NCBI GenBank assembly: GCA_046340555.1
Contig: JBKDSL010000084.1
Location: 1 to 8,734, forward strand
DNA length: 8,734 nt
Direction of reading: 5' to 3'
Origin: JALRAP01 sp046340555
GTDB lineage: Bacteria > Bacteroidota > Bacteroidia > AKYH767-A > OLB10
Shown here: positions 1-6,241 of the stretch, piece by piece
Layout: each line of letters begins with the position of its first letter
How positions within the stretch are numbered: position 1 is the stretch's first letter
Made by a program: the position numbers and the translations under genes
The notes under the pieces: generated by a model
The model's database searches: none
Seen by the model: only the letters and a program-made list of their open reading frames with translations
Told to the model about the DNA's origin: nothing

Positions 1-631
1 GTGCCTCTACAGATTTTCCTGTTTTTGAGGACTTGCTTGACAACAACGTAGATAACCTGGAAGTTGAAGTAGCGCCCGGCAAAACGTTGTTTACAGTTAC
101 TCCGAATGGAGCCACTTCCAACGATAATGTTTTAGCCCAATTTGCTACGGCAGCCCTAATCGTGTTGGAGACACCAAGTCCCTTTAGCGGTTGTTTCACG
201 GAAGTGGAAATCACATTGATTATCCTACCATAGCCTGTCTCCTTCATCGCGGGCAGCAACATTTGTGCAAGGATGTGGTTGCATACCAAATGTTGACGGA
301 AGGTGCTTTCAAATTGGTCTATATCGGCATCTACTATCGGACCCCCAGAAGGCCCCCCGGTGTTATTAACGAGTATATTGGCCTTGCCGCCTTTGCTTAA
401 CCAGTTCGACAGAGCGCTCTTCAGTTGCTCAGGATTTGAAAAATCAGCCACGATATAGTCATGGCTACCTGTAAGCGGGGGAGCGAGCTCTCCCAATGCC
501 TTTTTTAGGGCATTTTCATTCCGAGCAACCAGGGTTACGGTGGCGCCGAGCGAGCTGAGCTCGCGGGCAGCGGCCAAGCCGATGCCTTGTGTGCTACCGC
601 ACACAACGGCGCATTTGTTGTTTAACGACAT
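1..631 (-). CDS. Short-chain dehydrogenase/reductase-like protein, atypical active site (partial, 3' end outside window)
   Basis: The reading frame is open from an ATG at 631 (a second in-frame ATG lies at 637) to the window edge, giving 210 residues; SDRs usually have about 250-260, so roughly 50 C-terminal residues are missing. The Rossmann fold is clear: GSTQGIG at residues 12-18 matches the TGxxxGxG dinucleotide-binding loop, D63 is in the usual place after strand 4, and NNTGG at 89-93 stands for NNAG. The catalytic Ser is probably S142 in NVIS. Counting the usual 13 residues from it, the Tyr position is S155 and the Lys position is R159 (VSNTIR, 154-159). The helix-E Asn appears to be H114. 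This fits the known BKR-like SDR subgroup that lacks a perfect catalytic tetrad. It would be a cytoplasmic NAD(P)-binding protein, but oxidoreductase activity by the standard mechanism is doubtful. It is divergent from the 3-hydroxyanthranilate dioxygenase gene, so a role near kynurenine catabolism is possible but inferred. Confidence 0.88.
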   Translation of the reverse strand, partial: MSLNNKCAVVCGSTQGIGLAAARELSSLGATVTLVARNENALKKALGELAPPLTGSHDYIVADFSNPEQLKSALSNWLSKGGKANILVNNTGGPSGGPIVDADIDQFESTFRQHLVCNHILAQMLLPAMKETGYGRIINVISTSVKQPLKGLGVSNTIRAAVANWAKTLSLEVAPFGVTVNNVLPGATSTSRLSTLLSSKSSKTGKSVEA

Positions 632-719
632 ATTCATGGCAGTAAAGATAATCAAGACCCGAATTACCACCTTATTTCGATTTTCCTTTAATTTGTATGG
701 TACATTCAAATGAACTTCC

Positions 720-1253
720 ATGGCCATCAATGCTCCTTTCAATTTCAAAAAGTGGATCGACGAAAACCGTCATTTGCTGAAACCCCCTGTTGGCAATAAG
801 GTCGTATATAAACCCGAACAAGACTTCATAGTAATGGTTGTGGGTGGCCCAAATTCGAGAAAGGATTATCATTATAATGAAACGGAGGAGTTTTTCTATC
901 AGCTGGAAGGAGACATTCAAGTGAAAATCCAGGAAAACGGGCAGCCTCGTACCATTGATATAAAGGAAGGGGAAATATTCCTGCTTCCTGCACGAACTCC
1001 CCATTCCCCGCAAAGGGGAGCCAACACGGTTGGACTGGTAATGGAGGTTAATCGCAGACCAGGCATGCAAGACCGCCTACAATGGTACTGCGAAAAATGC
1101 AACAACCTTTTGCACGAAGGATTTTTAGAGCTCAAAGACATAGAAACAGAACTCAAGGCAGCAATGGAAACTTTCTATGCGTCAACCGATCTTCGCACTT
1201 GTAAAGTAAAAGAATGCGGTGCTGTCATGGAACCGCCAGTCAAGTTGGCCTAA
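720..1253 (+). CDS. nbaC: 3-hydroxyanthranilate 3,4-dioxygenase
   Basis: This 177-residue cupin enzyme opens the ring of 3-hydroxyanthranilate with O2 to give 2-amino-3-carboxymuconate semialdehyde, which cyclises to quinolinate for NAD synthesis or is degraded further. It is cytoplasmic. The Fe(II) ligands known from the Cupriavidus enzyme are present at the same numbers: H51 and E57 in HYNETEE, and H95 in PARTPHSPQR. Substrate-binding R47 and R99 are also conserved, and E109 corresponds to E110 there. The C-terminal rubredoxin-like metal site typical of the bacterial enzymes is present as C124-x2-C127 (WYCEKC) and C161/C166, but the second pair is spaced CxxxxC instead of CxxC. Length is typical of the bacterial form. 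The ATG at 720 leads directly into the conserved N-terminus; no Shine-Dalgarno sequence is seen, as is usual in Bacteroidota. The gene is divergent from the SDR-like gene (88 bp apart) and converges on hflX. Confidence 0.95.
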   Translation: MAINAPFNFKKWIDENRHLLKPPVGNKVVYKPEQDFIVMVVGGPNSRKDYHYNETEEFFYQLEGDIQVKIQENGQPRTIDIKEGEIFLLPARTPHSPQRGANTVGLVMEVNRRPGMQDRLQWYCEKCNNLLHEGFLELKDIETELKAAMETFYASTDLRTCKVKECGAVMEPPVKLA

Positions 1254-1282
1254 TCAAACACCCACTCAACAGCCAGTATCAA

Positions 1283-1300
1283 TTTGAAATCGATTTCAAA
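1283..1300. repeat. 18-bp perfect palindrome between convergent genes
   Basis: TTTGAAATCGATTTCAAA reads identically on both strands and lies in the 72-bp gap between the converging ends of the dioxygenase and hflX genes. A second small inverted repeat, AACAC-GCTT-GTGTT, follows at 1300-1313. Together they could form hairpins that end transcription from both sides. There is no long T-tract, and the palindrome is AT-rich, so it could equally be a protein-binding site. Confidence 0.4.
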
Positions 1301-1325
1301 ACACGCTTGTGTTGTTGCCGATTAA

Positions 1326-2513
1326 TCAATCTGTGGTCCTGTTTTGTGGGTAAAGCATCTGATGCTTCTCCCCCACCATTAGCGTAAGCTTTTCCCTCAA
1401 TTCGGCAATATTGATTCCCTTTGCGGCGGAAATGAATACGCACGCTCCATGAACCTTAGCCATCCAAGTACGCTTTAGCTCTTCCAAAGGGACATTTTCC
1501 TTGCTTGCTGGTGTTAAATCGTCAGCATCCTTCTCAACATACCTATAGGCATCCAGTTTGTTGAATACCATCAACACCTTTTTGTCGGCAGCTCCGATAT
1601 CCGCTAGCGTTTGATTCACCACGTCAATCTGATCTTCAAAGTTTGGATGCGATACATCAACAACATGTAACAAGATATCCGCTTCACGAACTTCATCGAG
1701 CGTACTTTTAAAAGACTCGACCAAATTGTGTGGCAGTTTACGAATGAATCCAACGGTGTCAGAAAGAAGAAAGGGTATGCTTCCATAAACCACCTTCCTT
1801 ACCGTAGTATCCAAAGTGGCGAACAACTTGTTCTCGGCAAAAACATCAGACTTACTAAGCAGATTCATGATCGTTGACTTACCTACATTGGTATATCCAA
1901 CCAATGCAACACGCACAATGTTCTCACGCGACTTCCTCCTTGTGAGGTTCTGCTTGTCAATTTCCCGGAGCTTTTCCTTGAGTTTGGAAAGCTTGTCGCG
2001 GATGACTCGTCGGTCCGTTTCAATCTCGGTCTCTCCAGGACCGCGCATACCAATACCCCCACGTTGCTTCTCCAAGTGTGTCCACATACGTGTGAGTCGC
2101 GGCAGCAAATATTGATACTGTGCTAACTCCACCTGGGTTCTGGCTTGGGCGGTCCTAGCCCGACTCGCGAAAATGTCAAGTATCAGAGTGGTTCTGTCCA
2201 ACACCTTGCAGCCAACCAACTTTTCAATGTTCCGTAGCTGCGAGGGAGTGAGTTCGTCATCAAAAATCATGATAGAGACCTCTTTCAGTTTCACAAAAGA
2301 CGTGATCTCCTCTAATTTTCCCTTTCCAACATAAGTTCTGGGGTCGGGGTATTCGAGTTTTTGGATGAACCTCTTAAGTGTTTTACCTCCGGCTGTATGG
2401 GCAAGAAACTCCAATTCGTCTAGATATTCCAGAGTCTGGGCATCCGATTGTCCTTGCCGACAAACAGAAACCAAAACGACATTCTCCACCGACTTATCCA
2501 AGGTCGACATCAA
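1326..2513 (-). CDS. hflX: GTPase HflX (ribosome-associated)
   Basis: This 395-residue protein is a full-length HflX, a cytoplasmic GTPase that binds the large ribosomal subunit and, in studied bacteria, splits or rescues stalled ribosomes under stress. The N-terminal HflX domain covers about residues 25-115 (YVGKGKLEEI at 61-70, IFDDELTPSQ at 83-92, DRTTLILDIF at 106-115). A charged helical stretch follows, with the glycine-rich family signature GGIGMRGPGETEIETDRR at 152-169. The G domain has G1 GYTNVGKST (206-214), G2 in FATLDTT (231-237), G3 DTVG (252-255), G4 NKLD (318-321) and G5 SAAKG (362-366). Residues 323-350 form a charged insert after G4. Two in-frame ATGs open the gene (2513 and 2510). 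It lies 46 bp downstream of the small membrane protein gene on the same strand, so the two are probably co-transcribed; I see no convincing promoter in the gap. Confidence 0.96.
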   Translation of the reverse strand: MMSTLDKSVENVVLVSVCRQGQSDAQTLEYLDELEFLAHTAGGKTLKRFIQKLEYPDPRTYVGKGKLEEITSFVKLKEVSIMIFDDELTPSQLRNIEKLVGCKVLDRTTLILDIFASRARTAQARTQVELAQYQYLLPRLTRMWTHLEKQRGGIGMRGPGETEIETDRRVIRDKLSKLKEKLREIDKQNLTRRKSRENIVRVALVGYTNVGKSTIMNLLSKSDVFAENKLFATLDTTVRKVVYGSIPFLLSDTVGFIRKLPHNLVESFKSTLDEVREADILLHVVDVSHPNFEDQIDVVNQTLADIGAADKKVLMVFNKLDAYRYVEKDADDLTPASKENVPLEELKRTWMAKVHGACVFISAAKGINIAELREKLTLMVGEKHQMLYPQNRTTD

Positions 2514-2559
2514 AAGTGGAGCAAATAAAATGGTAGATAAACTGAGGTATCAGAATACA

Positions 2560-3018
2560 TTATAACCAACCGCGACCTTGTCCAGCTTCCATGAAAGGCC
2601 ATGGGATTCGGCTAACAATCAAAATCAAACCTGTTAGATAAAAAACCAATATGGCTGTAAACTTTGAGTGATCGCTAGGAGCTTTTTTAGCCTTTATGTG
2701 GCCAATGGTGATCAAAGCGATTCCGATTACCATAGTCAACACGTGCTCAACCGCCAAGAACCTTAACACACCATCCTTCATGGTTGCTGCCATATCACCC
2801 AAGGCCATGGAAATGGTATCGTTCATAAAATAAATGGCAAAACCCAAAACCAATTGCAGGTGTGCCGATATCAAGGTGAACAATGACAGCTTACGATCCC
2901 GCTCGGTGAAATTACGACCCGAACTTCGTCCCGTGAAAGCCCTGTAAATCATTACCAAAAGCAATATTAGAAGGACCCAACGAAGTAAAGAGTGCAAATG
3001 GAGGAAGCCTGTGTACAT
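2560..3018 (-). CDS. Small four-helix membrane protein, histidine-rich (annotated as cytochrome b-like in some Bacteroidota)
   Basis: This 152-residue protein has four predicted membrane helices at about 11-28, 46-64, 88-107 and 119-136, and would sit in the inner membrane. Histidines lie in or next to the helices: H7 and H9 in the N-terminal HLHSLLRW motif, H53 (SAHLQL), H92 (VEHVLTM), H107 (IGHIKAKK) and H117. Such a pattern would suit bis-histidine heme binding, and similar proteins are sometimes labelled cytochrome B, but no heme-binding function can be shown from this sequence alone. The loop between helices 1 and 2 is very basic (RAFTGRSSGRNFTERDRK), which by the positive-inside rule places it in the cytoplasm. 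The gene heads a probable two-gene unit with hflX and is divergent from the large amidohydrolase gene. The start at 3018 gives a short N-terminus right before the conserved HLHS motif. Function is unknown. Confidence 0.85.
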   Translation of the reverse strand: MYTGFLHLHSLLRWVLLILLLVMIYRAFTGRSSGRNFTERDRKLSLFTLISAHLQLVLGFAIYFMNDTISMALGDMAATMKDGVLRFLAVEHVLTMVIGIALITIGHIKAKKAPSDHSKFTAILVFYLTGLILIVSRIPWPFMEAGQGRGWL

Positions 3019-3022
3019 GTCT

Positions 3023-3036
3023 GAATATTTATATTC
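3023..3036. repeat. Short inverted repeat just upstream of the membrane-protein start
   Basis: GAATAT-TT-ATATTC forms a 6-bp inverted repeat with a 2-bp centre, 4 bp upstream of the start codon at 3018 and just downstream of the candidate -7 box. It could be an operator or a 5'-leader hairpin. It is short and AT-rich, so chance is a real alternative. Confidence 0.25.
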
Positions 3037-3038
3037 CT

Positions 3039-3069
3039 CAAAAATAAAAAAACCAATGGAAAAACCTAA
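3039..3069 (-). promoter_or_regulatory. Candidate Bacteroidota-type promoter for the membrane protein-hflX unit
   Basis: On the minus strand, TATTTTTG (3046-3039) fits the Bacteroidota -7 consensus TAnnTTTG exactly. It is preceded after a 20-bp spacer by TTA (3069-3067), one mismatch from the -33 TTG. Transcription would start near 3032 and leave a leader of about 15 bases before the ATG at 3018. This is a pattern match only, in a very AT-rich stretch. Confidence 0.4.
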
Positions 3070-3074
3070 TTTTG
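3067..3074 (+). promoter_or_regulatory. Possible -7 box for the amidohydrolase genes
   Basis: TAATTTTG matches TAnnTTTG on the plus strand, but no TTG lies at the expected -33 distance. If used, it would give a leader of about 90 bases before the ATG at 3174. It overlaps the candidate -33 element of the divergent minus-strand promoter, so the two could compete. The support is weak. Confidence 0.2.
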
Positions 3075-3173
3075 AAACTACAGGCTTCTTTAAGATTTAT
3101 TTTGATTTCAAAGGCAAGACTTGAGGAAAAGCCGTAATAAGTAACGGATTAAATACACAATCAGATTAATTCA

Positions 3174-6100
3174 ATGATTTTATCTTTCCAAAACCCCCGA
3201 CTGAATAAAAGTGCAATTATCGGATGGGCATCATTTTTATGCGTTTTTGCAACATTTAAAGCAAGCGCACAGGAAACATTTCCGATACTAGGTATCCCTT
3301 ACAGGCATGACCTTACTTATGTTTTCAAAAACGCCTCCATACACACCGACCATAAAACCGTAATTGACTCTGCAACACTCATTGTCAAGACTGGCGTGAT
3401 CGAAGCCATAGGTAAAAACCTTGCCGTTCCTGCCGGATCAATTGTTCAAGACCTGAAGGGAATGCATGTTTACTCTTCCTTCATCGATCCGTTTTCGCAC
3501 TACGGTATTTCAGGAAATGAAAAGGATAAGCTGGATTCGGGTGACGGAAGACGCTCACCACAACCAAGCAGTAACACCAAGGGCGCTTACTCATGGAATG
3601 AAGCCCTTAAACCTGAGATTGAGGGCCACCGGCTATTTGTGGCCAATGAAGAAGTAGCAAGCAAAATGCGTAATGCTGGTTTCGGGATGGTGCTTTCATT
3701 GCCAAGAGACGGCATAGCCCGAGGCAGCGGCTGTGTGGTGTTGCTTGGAACAGGAAAGGAGAATGAACTACTTGTCAGAGAAAAAGCCGCTTCCACGTTC
3801 TCATTCAACAAGGGTTCATCCAAGCAAGAATACCCGACATCCGAGATGGGTGCCATAGCCTTGCTTCGACAATCCTTTCTTGATGCAGATTGGTACGCGA
3901 ATGGAGGTTATAAAGAAGAGCGTAACATTTCAATCCAGGCATGGATTGATAATAGAAAACTTCCGATGATTTTCGAATCATCCAATTATTTACAATCATT
4001 ACGTATCGATAAGATAGGTGATGAGTTCGGGGCGAATTTCATCATCAAAGGTTCAGGAGACGAATACAAACGGTCAGATGAGATTTCCAAAACAGGGAAC
4101 ACTTATGTTTTGCCTCTACGTTTTCCTGAGGCCTACAATGTTTCTGATCCGTTCGATGCACATAGCCTTACCCTTGAGGACCTGATGAATTGGGAGCAAG
4201 CACCCTTCAATGCCATAACACTTGAAAAAAAGGGGGTGCGCATAGCCTTTACATCCGCAGGGCTTAAAGATGTGGAAACATTTACGGAACAGCTTCGCCT
4301 TTTACATTCCTTGGGAATGTCCAAAGAATCCCTGCTGAAGGCAGTCACTGAAACCCCTGCTGAACTGATCGGCATGACCACTACATGCGGGACATTGAAA
4401 AAAGGAAACATGGCAAACTTCCTAATCATCTCTGGTGAGATGTTCGATTCAAAATCACGAATAATGCAGAATTGGGTAAAGGGTGTTCCTCACATTGTAA
4501 AATCCTCGGGCCAATCTGCAATCGATGGGATTTATGGCCTCAGGATTGATGGAGCTGAATTTGGCACATTGCATTTACGGCAATCACCAAACGAAGCCAG
4601 TGCAAAACTGATTTCCGGTCCCGATACCACAGCGGCAAGCGTAGGATATCAGAACGGCATCCTTTCGGTTTCGTTTGAAATCATAAAAGGAGCTCTCAAG
4701 GGCTCCTATAATTTATCGGGTTACAAGTCCAGAGAAGGTTTCGAGGGCGTTTCCACCCAATCGAAAAACTGGAGCGCCAAATATGAAGGTTCAGAAAATG
4801 TAACAACCAATGATTCTGCCAAGACAACAGACAAACAAGCACCGGGAAAATTATTGTCGCCTTCGATTGCCTACGGTTTCGAAAAAATGCCGGTAGCGGA
4901 AAAGGTTTTGTTCCGAAATGCAACCGTATGGACAAATGAGCAAGATGGCATATTGAAAAATACGGATGTGCAGGTTGATAACGGGAAGATTATTGCGGTT
5001 GGGGAAAACCTATCGCAAACAGGTTTCAAGGTGATAGATGCTACAGGAAAACATATAACACCCGGAATGATTGATGAGCATTCCCATATTGCTGTCAGCA
5101 ATAACGTTAACGAATGTTCTCATGCTATCACGTCTGAGGTTCGAATTGGCGATGTACTGGATCCTGACGACATCAATATTTATCGGCAGTTAGCGGGAGG
5201 GGTTACTACTTCTCAGTTATTGCATGGTTCCTGTAATCCAATTGGTGGCCAATCCGGACTTATCAAACTTCGTTGGGGCAAGCCTGCCGAAGGTTTGAAA
5301 TTCGAAAATGCTCCGGGCTTCATCAAATTCGCCTTGGGTGAGAATGTGAAGCAAGCCAATTGGGGCGACCTTTACCGGTCCCGCTATCCCCAATCAAGGA
5401 TGGGTGTTGAGCAGGTTTATGTGGATGCCTTTACTCGTGCAATTGAGTATGAAGCAAAACTTAAAGCCTCTAGAGAGAAAAAATCGACCATGCCATTTCG
5501 CCGCGACCTAAGGATGGAGGCGGTTGCAGAAATCATGAATAACAAAAGGCATATCACATGTCACTCCTACCAGCAAGGAGAGATAACCATGCTGATGCGG
5601 GTGGCAGACTCCCTTGGCTTCAAGGTAAATACTTTTACTCACATCCTCGAAGGATACAAGGTCGCCGACAAGATGAAGGCTCATGGTGTTGGAGCTTCCA
5701 GCTTTAGTGATTGGTGGGCATATAAGTATGAAGTAATTGAAGCCATACCACACAACGGCTCAATTCTTCATGACGTTGGTGTAACAGTCGCATTTAACTC
5801 CGATGATGCCGAGATGGCAAGAAGATTGAATCAAGAAGCAGCTAAGGCGGTTAGATATGGAAACGTGAGTGAAGAAGAAGCATTGAAGTTTGTGACCCTG
5901 AACCCTGCAAAACTGCTTCGAATCGATAACAGGGTGGGAAGCATCAAGCCTGGAAAGGATGCAGACCTGGTAATGTGGAGTGATCATCCTCTCTCAACCT
6001 ATGCAATTGCACAACAAACCTATATTGACGGCATTTGCTATTTTGATATTGATCGGGATGCACAATTGAGATTAGAGATTGCAAGCGAACGAAAACGTAT

Positions 6101-6209
6101 CATGTCAAAAATGCAAGCTGCAACCCGTAAAGGTGGTCCCGCAAAAAGTCCATCGTTTCAACAAAAGAGAATCTTCCATTGCATGGAGGATGATGATGAA
6201 ATCCATTGA
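3174..6209 (+). CDS. Exported two-domain amidohydrolase (degenerate N-terminal half, intact C-terminal half)
   Basis: This 1011-residue protein begins with a signal peptide (hydrophobic core about residues 13-30, likely cut after KASA, before QETF), so it acts in the periplasm or outside the cell. Residues about 45-430 are an amidohydrolase-like domain that has lost its metal site: the HxH after strand 1 reads FSH (107-109), the strand-5 His region reads MIFESSN, and the strand-8 Asp region reads FTSAG. It still ends with the family's TPAELIGM...GTLKKGNMANFLI segment (394 onward). Residues about 448-540 are beta-rich (IDGIYGLRI...), followed by a Ser/Thr/Lys-rich linker to about 560. The C-terminal half is intact: H636 and H638 (IDEHSHI), probable carboxylated K718 (KFALGENVK), H797 (ITCHSYQ), H823 (FTHILEG) and D877 (NSDDAEM), then LNPAKLL...GSIKPGKDADLV. 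It belongs to the imidazolonepropionase/prolidase-like amidohydrolases (COG1228 type). The substrate cannot be named. The protein ends in an acidic tail (MEDDDEIH), and the smaller amidohydrolase-like gene follows 32 bp downstream. Confidence 0.9.
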   Translation: MILSFQNPRLNKSAIIGWASFLCVFATFKASAQETFPILGIPYRHDLTYVFKNASIHTDHKTVIDSATLIVKTGVIEAIGKNLAVPAGSIVQDLKGMHVYSSFIDPFSHYGISGNEKDKLDSGDGRRSPQPSSNTKGAYSWNEALKPEIEGHRLFVANEEVASKMRNAGFGMVLSLPRDGIARGSGCVVLLGTGKENELLVREKAASTFSFNKGSSKQEYPTSEMGAIALLRQSFLDADWYANGGYKEERNISIQAWIDNRKLPMIFESSNYLQSLRIDKIGDEFGANFIIKGSGDEYKRSDEISKTGNTYVLPLRFPEAYNVSDPFDAHSLTLEDLMNWEQAPFNAITLEKKGVRIAFTSAGLKDVETFTEQLRLLHSLGMSKESLLKAVTETPAELIGMTTTCGTLKKGNMANFLIISGEMFDSKSRIMQNWVKGVPHIVKSSGQSAIDGIYGLRIDGAEFGTLHLRQSPNEASAKLISGPDTTAASVGYQNGILSVSFEIIKGALKGSYNLSGYKSREGFEGVSTQSKNWSAKYEGSENVTTNDSAKTTDKQAPGKLLSPSIAYGFEKMPVAEKVLFRNATVWTNEQDGILKNTDVQVDNGKIIAVGENLSQTGFKVIDATGKHITPGMIDEHSHIAVSNNVNECSHAITSEVRIGDVLDPDDINIYRQLAGGVTTSQLLHGSCNPIGGQSGLIKLRWGKPAEGLKFENAPGFIKFALGENVKQANWGDLYRSRYPQSRMGVEQVYVDAFTRAIEYEAKLKASREKKSTMPFRRDLRMEAVAEIMNNKRHITCHSYQQGEITMLMRVADSLGFKVNTFTHILEGYKVADKMKAHGVGASSFSDWWAYKYEVIEAIPHNGSILHDVGVTVAFNSDDAEMARRLNQEAAKAVRYGNVSEEEALKFVTLNPAKLLRIDNRVGSIKPGKDADLVMWSDHPLSTYAIAQQTYIDGICYFDIDRDAQLRLEIASERKRIMSKMQAATRKGGPAKSPSFQQKRIFHCMEDDDEIH

Positions 6210-6241
6210 AAACACTGTGCTATTCAAAACCTAAAGAATCC

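Noticed and set aside
33..400. Two plus-strand open frames near the left edge
   Set aside because: They lie antisense to the SDR-like gene, whose cofactor loop and fold are clear; they are shadows.
688..695. TTAATTTG as a promoter -7 box for the dioxygenase gene
   Set aside because: Second base does not fit the consensus and no -33 TTG is at the right distance.
672..1070. 132-codon open frame on the minus strand across the dioxygenase gene
   Set aside because: It is antisense to a gene with all catalytic residues intact, and its translation shows no recognisable domain.
1816..2115. 99-codon plus-strand frame inside hflX
   Set aside because: Antisense to the G1 region of HflX; Ser/Arg-rich composition is typical of a shadow frame.
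2514..2559. Separate promoter for hflX in the 46-bp gap
   Set aside because: Only a partial TTTATTTG-like match is present and there is no -33 element, so read-through from the upstream gene is simpler.
3174..4500. N-terminal half of the large protein as a second active hydrolase
   Set aside because: One strand-1 His is Phe, and the strand-5 His and strand-8 Asp positions are replaced; too many ligands are missing.
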